A stretch of 64,000 nucleotides of DNA from JBCBWG01 sp038523925. Its GTDB lineage: Bacteria > Pseudomonadota > Alphaproteobacteria > Rhizobiales > Hyphomicrobiaceae. How positions within the stretch are numbered: position 1 is the first letter of the stretch; every line of letters begins with the position of its first letter. Both the position numbers and the translations under genes were made by a program. The notes beneath the pieces were generated by a model. It was given only the letters and a program-made list of their open reading frames with translations, had not been told where the DNA came from and did not search any database. Of this stretch, positions 1-7,969 are shown piece by piece. The DNA lies in assembly GCA_038523925.1 (NCBI GenBank), contig JBCBIY010000013.1:14304-78303 (forward strand), read 5' to 3'.

Positions 1-86
1 TCGTCTCACTCGACGCTGTTGCGCGCGTGGCCGACCTCATCCTCGCCCATCGCGACGCGGCAGCGGCCGCGCAACACAGCGCATGA
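1..86 (+). CDS. C-terminal end of an upstream gene, possibly MobB
   Basis: A frame open from the window edge ends at TGA 84-86 and overlaps the next start by ATGA, so the two genes are probably co-transcribed. Only 27 residues are visible, ending LDAVARVADLILAHRD followed by an Ala-rich tail. This resembles the C-terminus of molybdopterin-guanine dinucleotide biosynthesis protein B, which ends in a helix of the type LDDVxxIADFIL. A Mo-cofactor gene would suit the formate dehydrogenase locus downstream. The family call is inference from a very short stretch. Confidence 0.4.
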   Translation, partial: VSLDAVARVADLILAHRDAAAAAQHSA

Positions 87-931
87 CACGCCGGAACAGA
101 TGCGCTCACGCGGTTTCCGCACTGGCTGTTCTGCTCGCAGCCAGCTTGCCCGCTGAAGCCGCAGATCCGAAGCCTATGCCGGCCGAGGACGCTGGCGCGC
201 CCTACGTCGCACTCATTGGCGACGGGATCGACTACCGCGCGGAGGCAATCGCCAAGCGACTGGCCCGAGACGGCGAAGGCGACCCGATGGGTTGGGACTT
301 CGCCGGCGACGACCTGTTTGCCTTTAACGAGACATCCGGCCAGACGCTGCTTGCGACGCACATCATCGACCGCGCGAAGACCGGCGGGCTTGTCGTCATT
401 CGCATGGCACCGTCCTCCCCAACCGGCTTCCCGGAGGCGGTGAAACTCGCAACGCAGACGCCGGCGAAGATCATTCTGACGCCGCCGCTGACTGCGGGCA
501 GTTCGACGCTTGCCTGGATCGCTGAAGCTGCCGCGCGCTTCCCCGACACGCTGTTCATCGCTCCCGCAGGCGCCGACAGCGCCAACCTCGATAAGCGCGC
601 TAAACTTGATAACGTTGATAAGATTGATAACCTCATCATCGTCTCGACGGCCGATCCAGGCGCGAACGTCGGCGCGCGCGCCATCACGCTTGCGATTGCG
701 TTCGCCATCGCGCCAACGCAGGGGCAACCGACTGATCGCACGGGGCTTGCAGCGGCGCTCATCGCAGCCGATGCCATGACCGCGCGAGCTGCCAAGCCGG
801 ACCTGCCGCTTGCCGACCTCGTCAAACGCATAACCGCCGACGCGCGGCCCGGCACGCCCCGGCGCGCGCGCCTCGGCCAGCGCACCCTCACGTTGAACAC
901 CAGCCCCACCGGGAGCCGCGACGCCCAATGA
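83..931 (+). CDS. Secreted subtilase-like protein lacking the catalytic triad
   Basis: 282 residues with a Sec-type signal peptide (about 1-26, ending AEA-A). The order of core motifs recalls peptidase S8: VALIGDGID at 42-50 where subtilases have VAVIDTGID, SGQTLLATHI at 85-94 near the HGTH position, FIAPAGADS at 158-166 near the AAAGNDG position, and LIIVSTAD at 184-191 like VITVGATD. Catalytic Asp reads Gly, the HGTH motif is lost and there is no GTSMAxP motif, so proteolysis is unlikely. It overlaps the preceding and following genes by ATGA, giving a three-gene run beside FDH genes. A short AT-rich run around 590-632 repeats TTGATAA-like words and encodes a charged loop. The S8 relationship is my reading of the motifs; a function is unknown. 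Confidence 0.6.
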   Translation: MTRRNRCAHAVSALAVLLAASLPAEAADPKPMPAEDAGAPYVALIGDGIDYRAEAIAKRLARDGEGDPMGWDFAGDDLFAFNETSGQTLLATHIIDRAKTGGLVVIRMAPSSPTGFPEAVKLATQTPAKIILTPPLTAGSSTLAWIAEAAARFPDTLFIAPAGADSANLDKRAKLDNVDKIDNLIIVSTADPGANVGARAITLAIAFAIAPTQGQPTDRTGLAAALIAADAMTARAAKPDLPLADLVKRITADARPGTPRRARLGQRTLTLNTSPTGSRDAQ

Positions 932-1278
932 CCCAATCCCGCAATCGGAAAGAACGCCGAGCTGCCCGCGCGCGCGGCGAACTCGACAATCAGGCTTTCC
1001 TCAAAATCTCTGACAAGTTCATCGATCTCGCCAACCGCGAGAACGCCAACACCAAGGCCACCGAGCTGCACATGGCGTTTTTGTGGGCCGCCGCGCGCTA
1101 CAACGCGCACGTCGCACGCAACGTCATCGACGTCGATAACCACGAGGCGTTCGTGCAAAAAATGGCCGGGCAATACATCGAGATGCTGCGCCAGCACCTC
1201 GGCGACCCGTCACTCGGCCCGGCCGCTGCCGACGACGAACCAAGCGCCCCCGACGCAGACGCGCCCGGGGATGCCTAG
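928..1278 (+). CDS. DUF3144 family protein
   Basis: 116 residues. The core (about 27-72) has FIDLANRENAN followed by MAFLWAAARYNAHVA, matching the DUF3144 pattern FIeLAN...AaARFNAFVA. A basic N-terminus (RNRKERRAARARGE) and an acidic Ala/Asp-rich tail flank it. No signal peptide or membrane segment is seen, so it is probably cytoplasmic. The start overlaps the upstream stop by ATGA, so translation is likely coupled. Its stop shares the CTAG tetranucleotide 1275-1278 with the convergent DUF3306-GNAT gene. The family has no known function. Confidence 0.75.
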   Translation: MTQSRNRKERRAARARGELDNQAFLKISDKFIDLANRENANTKATELHMAFLWAAARYNAHVARNVIDVDNHEAFVQKMAGQYIEMLRQHLGDPSLGPAAADDEPSAPDADAPGDA

Positions 1279-2255
1279 TCGCTGTCCTTTAAGCGCCGCT
1301 CGAGGAACAGTGAATTCGGGTCTTCGCGATAGCTGCCGAACGCCGCGCAATCGGTGAAGCCGGACTTTCGGTAGAGCGCGACCGCCGCTTCCTGCTTTAC
1401 GCCTGTCTCGAGGCGAACGACTTCGACGTCGCGGATCTGCGCTTCGGCGAGCAGGCCGTCGAGCAGACGCCGGCCGAGGCCGCCGCCGCGCGCGTCAGGG
1501 TCGACCCACATCCGCTTGAGTTCGCTCGTCCGGTCTTTGGCGACGAGCAAAGCACCACATCCGACGGCTGCACCCCGCGCCCGCGCGACGTGAAAGATCG
1601 CACCGGCTGATGCCAGAGCTTCGGGCGAAACCGGGTGATTGCTTTCGGCTGGGTAGAGCGCGCTCGCATACGCGTCCGAGGCTGCAAACAGGGCGCGCAC
1701 ATCATCCTGAAGCGGGCTTTCAACGCCAATCACCGCCCCGACAATCTTCGGCCCGACAGCGTCTTCCACTGGCCCTTCGCCGGGCTTTGTCTCGCGGCCA
1801 AGCGCTTCCCATTCCGCAACTTCCTCATCGTTGAGGAACCCTTGGCCGACCTTGTAGGCGGTTCGCATGGCACCAACCGGTACGGTCGCGGCGTCTGAAA
1901 AGTCTTCGGAATAGTCGAGCAGGCCGTCGAGCTTTGCGAACGCCGGATCCGACGTCCAGAGCTTGGCAAGCGCTTGCGTGCGGACATCGTCCGGCACGCC
2001 ATCGCCCATGAAGCGCGTGAAGTCGGAGTCTGCGTTTAGCGCTTCGAAGTCGACGTCGGAGAAGTCGTCTTCGGGCGCGTCGGCCTGCTCGTCCGTTTCA
2101 TCCTCTGCCGCCGCAGCATCAGCCTCAGCGGGCGCGTGTTCCGGCTCGTCGCGCGCCTCTGACTTCCGGCGCGACCACCGGCCGAGAAAGCCCTCGCCGT
2201 CCGCTGTTGCGTCCGCTGCAACGTCCGTTCGTTTGTCATCGCCTGCCGACATCAT
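1275..2255 (-). CDS. DUF3306 domain fused to a GNAT acetyltransferase domain
   Basis: 326 residues. The N-terminal half is a DUF3306 domain: FLGRWSRRK at 23-31, an acidic linker, SDFTRFMGDGVP at 77-88, ALAKLWTSDPAF at 95-106 and DGLLDYSEDF at 110-119. DUF3306 genes are usual companions of formate dehydrogenase and DUF3305 genes. Residues about 180-320 form a GNAT domain: HVARARGAAVGCGAL, then LKRMWVDPDARGGGLGRRLL with the acetyl-CoA loop RGGGLG (256-261), and YRKSGF at 295-300. DUF3306 proteins are generally about 200 residues without an acetyltransferase, so this looks like a fusion. It is followed upstream in the operon by DUF3305 (9 bp gap). The acetylation target is unknown. Confidence 0.8.
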   Translation of the reverse strand: MMSAGDDKRTDVAADATADGEGFLGRWSRRKSEARDEPEHAPAEADAAAAEDETDEQADAPEDDFSDVDFEALNADSDFTRFMGDGVPDDVRTQALAKLWTSDPAFAKLDGLLDYSEDFSDAATVPVGAMRTAYKVGQGFLNDEEVAEWEALGRETKPGEGPVEDAVGPKIVGAVIGVESPLQDDVRALFAASDAYASALYPAESNHPVSPEALASAGAIFHVARARGAAVGCGALLVAKDRTSELKRMWVDPDARGGGLGRRLLDGLLAEAQIRDVEVVRLETGVKQEAAVALYRKSGFTDCAAFGSYREDPNSLFLERRLKDSD

Positions 2256-2264
2256 GCGTCCCGA

Positions 2265-2849
2265 TCAGGTCTCCGGCAGGTCTTGTCCGCCTGCGCGCAA
2301 CCGCGCGCGAAGCTCAACGATCGGTTCCTTACCGAACTGGTAGGTCTCCTCACGCGGGCCGCGATTGCGCTTGCGCTTCTTGAACGGCTCTTCGACGTGA
2401 TGCTCGGCGACAAACGCGCGAACGAGTTCCCGGATGGCGTCCGGCATTGCGACCGCCTCGATGATTTCGTCGCCGCTATCGGTGTGCGCCTGCGCGTCGA
2501 ACGGCGAGACCGTCGCCTCATGGACGATCAGTTGCGGGCCGTCGGGATCATCGGCGTTTTCCTGCAGCACAATGTAAATGACCGGTTCGCCGTGCAGCAG
2601 GTTTACCTGATAGTCCGCGGTCTGCTTTCGATGCAGCGTCAGCGAGACATTCGCTGCGTGCCAGTGCACATAGCTGTCGCCGCGCACCAGTTCGCGCCAC
2701 TCAGGACACGGCGGCGGATTGAGCAGCACGCTCACCGGACGCCACCGCTCCGTTTCCCAGGCATGATCGACCGTCTCGCGCGCAATAACGACGCCGATGT
2801 CGATCGACAATTCTTTGCTATCCAAAGTCTGGGTCACGCCCGCTGCCAT
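2265..2849 (-). CDS. DUF3305 domain protein, formate dehydrogenase accessory
   Basis: 194 residues. IDIGVVIARETVDHAWETERW near 17-37 followed by RPVSVLL fits DUF3305 (GVVVER...PW...W.PVAVL), a family almost always encoded beside DUF3306 and an FDH polyferredoxin. No signal peptide or Cys cluster; cytoplasmic role likely. The C-terminal 30 residues are highly basic (KKRKRNRGPREE). First gene of a two-gene minus-strand operon with the DUF3306-GNAT gene, and divergent from the polyferredoxin gene across 168 bp. Biochemical role unknown; context suggests FDH maturation. Confidence 0.75.
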   Translation of the reverse strand: MAAGVTQTLDSKELSIDIGVVIARETVDHAWETERWRPVSVLLNPPPCPEWRELVRGDSYVHWHAANVSLTLHRKQTADYQVNLLHGEPVIYIVLQENADDPDGPQLIVHEATVSPFDAQAHTDSGDEIIEAVAMPDAIRELVRAFVAEHHVEEPFKKRKRNRGPREETYQFGKEPIVELRARLRAGGQDLPET

Positions 2850-3017
2850 TTCGAATTGTTTCGTCGTCCGCTAACATATGACGACGACGCTCAGACGGGC
2901 ATGCCTGCGACGAACTGCGCCAGACTGCCGCACACCTGCAAGCTATCCCTGACGGCCGTCCTTGTCCGGGCAAAAGAGCCCACCGCTCATCCACGCTAGA
3001 TCCGTTCGCGAACCTTC

Positions 3018-5060
3018 ATGACCGACACGCGCCTGCTTCTTTGCAACTGCCAGAAAACGATGCACCTCGACGGCGACGCGATCGCCAAGGCGCTCGGCGC
3101 CGATGTTGCGATCCCGATCCACACCGAGCTTTGCGGCGCGCAGATATCGACCGCCGCGGATGCCTTGAAGGCCGGCGGACCGCTGCGGATTGCGTGTACG
3201 CAGGAAGCAGCGCTCTTTGCCGAACTTGCCGATGAGCACGCCGCAGACGCGCCGGCGTTCGTAAACATCCGTGAGCGTTCCGGTTGGTCAGAAGCCGGCG
3301 ATGCGGTCACGCCGAAGACCGCTGCTCTGCTGGCGGCGGCCGCTTACCCGGCGAAACCCGCAGGTCTCACAACGCTCACATCGGAGGGCGTTTGCCTCGT
3401 CATCGGCGCCGGGCAGAACGCCTTTGATACCGCGATGAAGCTCTCAAGCCGCATGAGCGTCAGCCTGCTTTTGACAGATGCCCGCGACATCGTCTTGCCG
3501 TCGAACATTCCGTGCCAGGTCGCGACGGGCCGCATTCGGTCGGCGAAGGGCCACCTCGGCGGGTTTGGTATCGACGTCGATGGCTATGCGCAGCTTATCC
3601 CTTCGTCACGCGCCGAGCCGCACTTCACGCTCGCCCGCGACGGGGCGGCTTCGACCTGCGACATCATCCTCGATCTCACAAACGCGCCGCCGCTGTTCAC
3701 TGGCCATGCCAAGCGCGATGGATACCTGCGCGCAGACCCGGCAAGCCCCGGCGCTGTTGCGGAGGCTATGTTTGCCGCAAGCGACCTGGTCGGTGAGTTC
3801 GAGAAGCCGCTCTACGTCTCCTATGATGCAGCCATCTGCGCGCATGCCCGCAGCGGGAAAATCGGCTGCCGCAACTGCCTCGATGTGTGCCCGACGGGTG
3901 CGATCGCGCCTGCCGAAGAGCACGTCGAGATCGCCGCTGAAATCTGCGCCGGCTGTGGCAGCTGTCATGCGGTCTGCCCAACCGGCGCTGTCAGCTATGC
4001 GTATCCCGAGCGACCCGACCTGCTCGCGCAAATGCAGATCGCGCTCGGCGTCTACCGCGGCGCAGGCGGGCGCACGCCCGTCCTCCTATTCCACGACACC
4101 GATGAGGGCGAGGCGCTGATCAACGCCATCGCCCGCTTCGGCCGCGGACTGCCCGCGAACGTGTTGCCATTCCCGCTGCATGCAACGAGCCAGCTTGGCC
4201 ACGACGTTCTGCTCGCGCTCATCGCGTCCGGGGCGCAGCATGTCGTGCTGCACCTGTCGCAAAAGAACGAAGAAGAGCGGCCGGTCCTCGAGGGCCAGAT
4301 CGGTCTCGCCGCCGCGTTTCTCGAAGCGATGGGGCATGCGTCCGGGCGGCTGCATCTCGCAGACGAGGCCGACCCCGACGCGTTTGAGGCGTTGCTGTAC
4401 GGCCTTGCTGACCTGCCGGACGTAACGCCCGGCGCATTCGCGACCAGCGGGACCAAGCGTGACACGGTGCGCCTCGCGCTCGCCCATCTGAGCGGCGCGG
4501 CTGAGACTGCGCCGGAGACCTTCGCGCTGCCAAAGGGCGCGCCCTACGGCCGGATCAACGTCAACACGTCGGGCTGCACGCTCTGCCTCTCGTGCGTCAG
4601 CGCCTGCCCGACCGGCGCGATCACCGACGACGCAGACCGGCCGCAGATCGCGTTTACCGAACAGGCCTGCGTGCAGTGCGGCCTCTGCGCGGCAACCTGC
4701 CCGGAAGGCGTCATTGCGCTTGAGCCGCGCTACACGTTCAGCACGGACGCGATGGCGCCGACGGTTATCAAGACCGAACAGCCGGCATCCTGTGTTCGCT
4801 GCGGCAAGGACTTCGGCACGCAGTCGACGATCAATGCGGTGCTGGAACGCTTGAAGGGCCACAGCATGTTTGCCCGCGAGGATCAGATGCGGCTCATCCA
4901 AATGTGCGATGACTGTCGCGTCATCACGGTGGCGGAGGGCGACGACAATCCGTTTGGCGGTGGCGGGCGTCCGCGCATCCGCACGACGGACGATGACCTC
5001 GCGGAAGCGGCATCTGCCCCTTCGGCCAAGCCAAAGACGCCGGACGACTTCCTGAGCTGA
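3018..5060 (+). CDS. Large 4Fe-4S polyferredoxin of the formate dehydrogenase accessory cluster
   Basis: 680 residues, no signal peptide. The N-terminus has LLLCNCQKTM (Cys9, Cys11), and VCLVIGAGQNAF at 125-136 looks like a degenerate dinucleotide-binding turn. Two ferredoxin pairs follow: CxxCxxxCP at 284-291 and 310-320, then 520-530 and 551-561. Between them, 353-415 (VLLFHDTDEG...HVVLHLS) resembles the small MvhD/HdrA-like domain of heterodisulfide reductase complexes. The C-terminus has CVRC (592-595) and CDDC (630-633), which may hold another metal. Proteins of this layout accompany DUF3305/DUF3306 in alphaproteobacterial FDH loci. Probably an electron carrier or scaffold; the electron partner is not known. 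Confidence 0.8.
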   Translation: MTDTRLLLCNCQKTMHLDGDAIAKALGADVAIPIHTELCGAQISTAADALKAGGPLRIACTQEAALFAELADEHAADAPAFVNIRERSGWSEAGDAVTPKTAALLAAAAYPAKPAGLTTLTSEGVCLVIGAGQNAFDTAMKLSSRMSVSLLLTDARDIVLPSNIPCQVATGRIRSAKGHLGGFGIDVDGYAQLIPSSRAEPHFTLARDGAASTCDIILDLTNAPPLFTGHAKRDGYLRADPASPGAVAEAMFAASDLVGEFEKPLYVSYDAAICAHARSGKIGCRNCLDVCPTGAIAPAEEHVEIAAEICAGCGSCHAVCPTGAVSYAYPERPDLLAQMQIALGVYRGAGGRTPVLLFHDTDEGEALINAIARFGRGLPANVLPFPLHATSQLGHDVLLALIASGAQHVVLHLSQKNEEERPVLEGQIGLAAAFLEAMGHASGRLHLADEADPDAFEALLYGLADLPDVTPGAFATSGTKRDTVRLALAHLSGAAETAPETFALPKGAPYGRINVNTSGCTLCLSCVSACPTGAITDDADRPQIAFTEQACVQCGLCAATCPEGVIALEPRYTFSTDAMAPTVIKTEQPASCVRCGKDFGTQSTINAVLERLKGHSMFAREDQMRLIQMCDDCRVITVAEGDDNPFGGGGRPRIRTTDDDLAEAASAPSAKPKTPDDFLS

Positions 5061-5085
5061 ACCCGGCGCACAAACCGCGCGAAGC

Positions 5086-6099
5086 TTACGAACTTTGGAC
5101 CAGCGGCAGGTTGGTCAGCAGGTTCTGCGGCTTCATGCGGACCACACCGCCGGCATCCATCGCAAGTGCGAGGTAGATCGGCCGGCGACGGACGTGGTCG
5201 AGCACGCGCGCTTCATCCGTAATCGTCATGCGGAAGAGCCCAACGATCTTCGCCATGTCGTCGAGATCAACCGTCTCGCCATCGTAAAGCCGGTTGAGCA
5301 GCCCCGTCGCCTCGCGATCAAGCCCGATGTGCCAACGCCAGTCCGTGTCATCGAGCCGGGGCCGCGGTTCAACCCGGACCTCAAGGCCGATGAGATGCGC
5401 AAGCCAGCGTTCGAGCACGCGCGCAAATCCATCGAGTGCCGGCTGCTCAAAGCGGAAGTCGATGACCGTATCGAACCGGTCTGACCGCGCCCAATACCCT
5501 GCCGCGTTGTCCTCATCGAGCACATCGAGCGCAACTTCGCGCATGGGCGTTCCGGTTTCGGCAAGCAATTGGCTGATGCCGGTCTGCGTTTCAGCCTTGG
5601 CATGCATCTCGACGATCTCTTCGTCCGCAAGCATGAGCTGGCCGTCATCGGTCGATGCCTTTTGCGTGCGAAACAGAAGCTCGCCGGCGCGCACGCGGAA
5701 CGGATCGGTTGCGCCATCGAGCATGTTGCGCGCGATGACATGGGCGAGCTGATCAAGGAACACTGGCGGGGTCCGGTTCTTGCGCTCGCGGATCAGATCA
5801 AGATACGCGCCTTCGATCGTCCCGGCTTTGATGAGTGCGTCGCGGAAAGCGAGGACGACACGATAGTTGTCGATCGCATCGGCATCGGCCATCGCGGTGA
5901 TGTCGGCGTCAGATACAGCCGCGAACGGGTCTTCGAGCAGGCGCTCATGCAGCGCGATCTCGTTCGCGCAGCTTTCCGCGACCGGATGGACTTCGGGCCG
6001 CGTCAGGTAGGCGAGGATGAACTGCGGCGTGACCGTGAGCCAGCCCTGTTCGTCACGCTCAAGTAGATGCAGCCCGGCTGACTTCCAAAACTCAGGCAT
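5086..6099 (-). CDS. DUF6352 family protein
   Basis: About 337 residues starting MPEFWKSAGLHLL; a second ATG lies two codons upstream at 6105. The frame stays open far upstream, but that extension is antisense-like Arg/Ser-rich sequence overlapping the DUF6505 gene, so the internal start is preferred. It begins inside the last codons of DUF6505 (8-bp overlap). The N-terminal FWKSAGLHLLERDEQGWL and the following PQFILAYLTRPEV are the features I recognise for DUF6352. No signal peptide or membrane segment. It is the last gene of the DUF6494/ligase-like/DUF6505/DUF6352 operon and is convergent with the polyferredoxin gene. Function unknown. Confidence 0.75.
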   Translation of the reverse strand: MPEFWKSAGLHLLERDEQGWLTVTPQFILAYLTRPEVHPVAESCANEIALHERLLEDPFAAVSDADITAMADADAIDNYRVVLAFRDALIKAGTIEGAYLDLIRERKNRTPPVFLDQLAHVIARNMLDGATDPFRVRAGELLFRTQKASTDDGQLMLADEEIVEMHAKAETQTGISQLLAETGTPMREVALDVLDEDNAAGYWARSDRFDTVIDFRFEQPALDGFARVLERWLAHLIGLEVRVEPRPRLDDTDWRWHIGLDREATGLLNRLYDGETVDLDDMAKIVGLFRMTITDEARVLDHVRRRPIYLALAMDAGGVVRMKPQNLLTNLPLVQSS

Positions 6100-6583
6100 C
6101 GTCATCCACCAGCGTCCAGATCCGCGCGTGCATTGGCTCCCCCGATGGCGCCTTGATCGTGCGGAACTCCTCGACGATCTCGCCAGCGTCGTCGCGCGTG
6201 CGCCGGATCGTGAAAACCGTATTAATCTCGACGTCGGCGCAAAGGCTCTCGGCGAAGGTAAGTTCGTCCTCGGCCGCTGCTTCCGCTGCCTGTCGGTTTG
6301 GTGCGCCGTACTCGTCCTCAAGGTGTGCCGCGAGGTTCGCGTGCGCCGCCGCCCGGTCGGCATCAGTGACTTCGGCGACGCTTGCAAACGTTGCCCGGCC
6401 GAAACTCCCGAGGCCCAAGAAACCGTTGGCGAACGCCTGGCGGACCTTGCCGGTGACGTCGTCCGGGTGAAGTCCTGCGAACGCGAAGCCACCGGTGACC
6501 GCGATCTCATCTTCAGCAGCCGCGGTCTCAAACACGCGTTCGTCCGTGCCGTCGAAGCGGATTGTCCGCAGCATCTTCCTCAT
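6092..6583 (-). CDS. DUF6505 family protein
   Basis: 163 residues, MRKMLRTIRFDGTDERVFETAA at the N-terminus, then GGFAFAGLHPDDV and QAFANGFLGL. The protein is acidic, with no signal peptide or transmembrane helix. It overlaps both neighbours (4 bp with the ligase-like gene, 8 bp with DUF6352), so a tightly coupled operon is evident. This small family recurs next to FDH genes in Rhizobiales; the name is from memory of the family and no activity is known. A role with the ligase-like protein is inferred from overlap only. Confidence 0.7.
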   Translation of the reverse strand: MRKMLRTIRFDGTDERVFETAAAEDEIAVTGGFAFAGLHPDDVTGKVRQAFANGFLGLGSFGRATFASVAEVTDADRAAAHANLAAHLEDEYGAPNRQAAEAAAEDELTFAESLCADVEINTVFTIRRTRDDAGEIVEEFRTIKAPSGEPMHARIWTLVDDDA

Positions 6584-7344
6584 CTGCCGCCCCCATTGGC
6601 TGCAGCCGCAGCATCGGCGATCACGTGCCGGTAGGGTGCAAGGAACGTTTCGCCGTCGGCGGTCCGCACGATCAGCGCCAAATCATCGTCGATGCCGACC
6701 ACCTCGCCGGTTCGCTGAAGTCCACCAGCGTCTTCGAACTCGGCTTCTGATTGGTGCCCGATGACGCGGCCGATCCACGGCTCTACGATCGGGCGGATGC
6801 CGTCTTCTTCCCACCGGTGAATGCCGGCGATGATCGGCGGCGCGATCGCTTCAAGGAGGTCGGTCCGTGTGATGTCAGCGCCGTCTTCTTCAGCGATTGC
6901 GCTTTCAGACTCGATCTCGCCCGGCTCAACGCGGTCGAGCTTGCGCTGCAGGACGATGTCGAAACCGAGCGTCATCCACGGCGGCACGTCATCGTCGTCA
7001 ACGGGGGGCGCGGTAAGCCTCAGCATGCCAACGCGCGCGCCATTGCAGATGAGGTGGTCCGGCCATCTGATCTGCAGCGCCGTCTGCGATGGCATCAGGA
7101 GCGCAAGCGCCTCGATGACCGCCGATTGCAACACCAGCGCCATCTCGCGCGCACGCGCCAGCGGGACATCAGGCTCAAGCACGAGCGCGCCCGTCACCTG
7201 CTGCGAGCTCCGCGACCAGACGAGATCACCGGCGCCGAGCGTACCGGACATCGCGCCGGCAATCGCAACATCATGTGGGCGTTCAGGCGACTTGACGCTG
7301 TGCCCGGTGACCAGCGGCGGAAATCTCGGATCGGCAAGATGCAT
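6580..7344 (-). CDS. Biotin/lipoate-protein ligase-like protein with altered active site
   Basis: 254 residues. The fold signature of biotin/lipoate ligases is visible: GALVLEPDVPL at 52-62, a helix, then RWPDHLICNGARVGMLRL at 93-110, where BirA-type enzymes have KWPNDLL...KLAGILLE, and WMTLGFDI at 123-130. The adenylate loop GRGRRGR is replaced by GTLGAGDLVWSRS (34-46), and the catalytic Lys of the KxxGIL segment reads Arg104. Acyl-adenylate chemistry is therefore doubtful. A C-terminal domain (about 150-250) ends DGETFLAPYRHVI. The gene sits between DUF6494 and DUF6505 in one operon beside FDH. It may be a binding or scaffold version of the ligase fold. Confidence 0.7.
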   Translation of the reverse strand: MHLADPRFPPLVTGHSVKSPERPHDVAIAGAMSGTLGAGDLVWSRSSQQVTGALVLEPDVPLARAREMALVLQSAVIEALALLMPSQTALQIRWPDHLICNGARVGMLRLTAPPVDDDDVPPWMTLGFDIVLQRKLDRVEPGEIESESAIAEEDGADITRTDLLEAIAPPIIAGIHRWEEDGIRPIVEPWIGRVIGHQSEAEFEDAGGLQRTGEVVGIDDDLALIVRTADGETFLAPYRHVIADAAAAANGGGR

Positions 7345-7356
7345 CGATGGAGCGCG

Positions 7357-7542
7357 TCAGCCGAGGCTGATCTCGTCCTCGACCACGTGTTCGAGGTCCG
7401 TCCCCTCCGCCGTCAACACCATGCGAACTTTCAGTGTTCCGGTGCCCTTCTCGCGGCCGACCCGCTCGATCTCACGCTGTGACGTGACGCCAACCTGCTT
7501 CAGGAATTTCCTGAGGCTCATATTGAATTTCTCTTCGTCCAT
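7357..7542 (-). CDS. DUF6494 family protein
   Basis: 61 residues starting MDEEKFNMSLRKFLKQVG, preceded by a good Shine-Dalgarno (GGGAGGAG on the minus strand, 7553-7559) that fixes this start over longer upstream frames. The rest, TSQREIERVGREKG and LKVRMVLTAEG, matches the small DUF6494 family. Gene order with the ligase-like and DUF6505 genes is a recurring FDH-linked block. Its small size and surface Lys residues would allow it to be a partner or substrate of the ligase-like protein, which is inference only. Confidence 0.8.
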   Translation of the reverse strand: MDEEKFNMSLRKFLKQVGVTSQREIERVGREKGTGTLKVRMVLTAEGTDLEHVVEDEISLG

Positions 7543-7562
7543 CGGCGGCTCCTCCCGGAGTT

Positions 7563-7712
7563 TTATTGGTTTGGTTTCGAGACCGACTGCAGCCGGACGG
7601 TGCCGTCGGCCTGATACTGTTCCGACGACGACGTCGCGACCGATTGCAGGCCGAACCAGGTGACGGCGACGAGCGCGACCATCAGGATCATCGCGACGAC
7701 AAACGCTTTCAT
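7563..7712 (-). CDS. Small single-pass membrane protein
   Basis: 49 residues, MKAFVVAMILMVALVAVTWFGL at the N-terminus gives one transmembrane helix or uncleaved signal anchor (about 3-24), followed by a short polar tail ending SKPNQ. A GGAG Shine-Dalgarno precedes the ATG by 8 bases. It is the first gene of the DUF6494 operon, 20 bp upstream of DUF6494. Codon use and position argue that it is real. It may anchor the accessory proteins to the inner membrane near FdhC; that is inferred. Confidence 0.7.
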   Translation of the reverse strand: MKAFVVAMILMVALVAVTWFGLQSVATSSSEQYQADGTVRLQSVSKPNQ

Positions 7713-7969
7713 GTCTTGAACTCCAAGGCAGCAATGGCGGCGGCTGGCGGCCGATACCGCTCAATTTCACGGCAGGTGTGACCTAGCGAGCGAATGAAGG
7801 CAAGCCCGGCGCCAGCAAGCGAAACCAGCGCGATGCGACGCCCGCCATAAGCGTATCATGCCAGGTGCGAAGAAATGCGCGCCACCACTTGATTGCTGTT
7901 GGCGGCACCACATTTCACCGCCGCGCCAGGCGCTCATGCCGGGCGCTCAAACCCAGACGGGAGAAGAAC

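Noticed and set aside
590..632. Short TTGATAA-like repeats as a mobile or recombination site
   Set aside because: They are in frame inside the pseudoprotease gene and encode a plausible charged loop.
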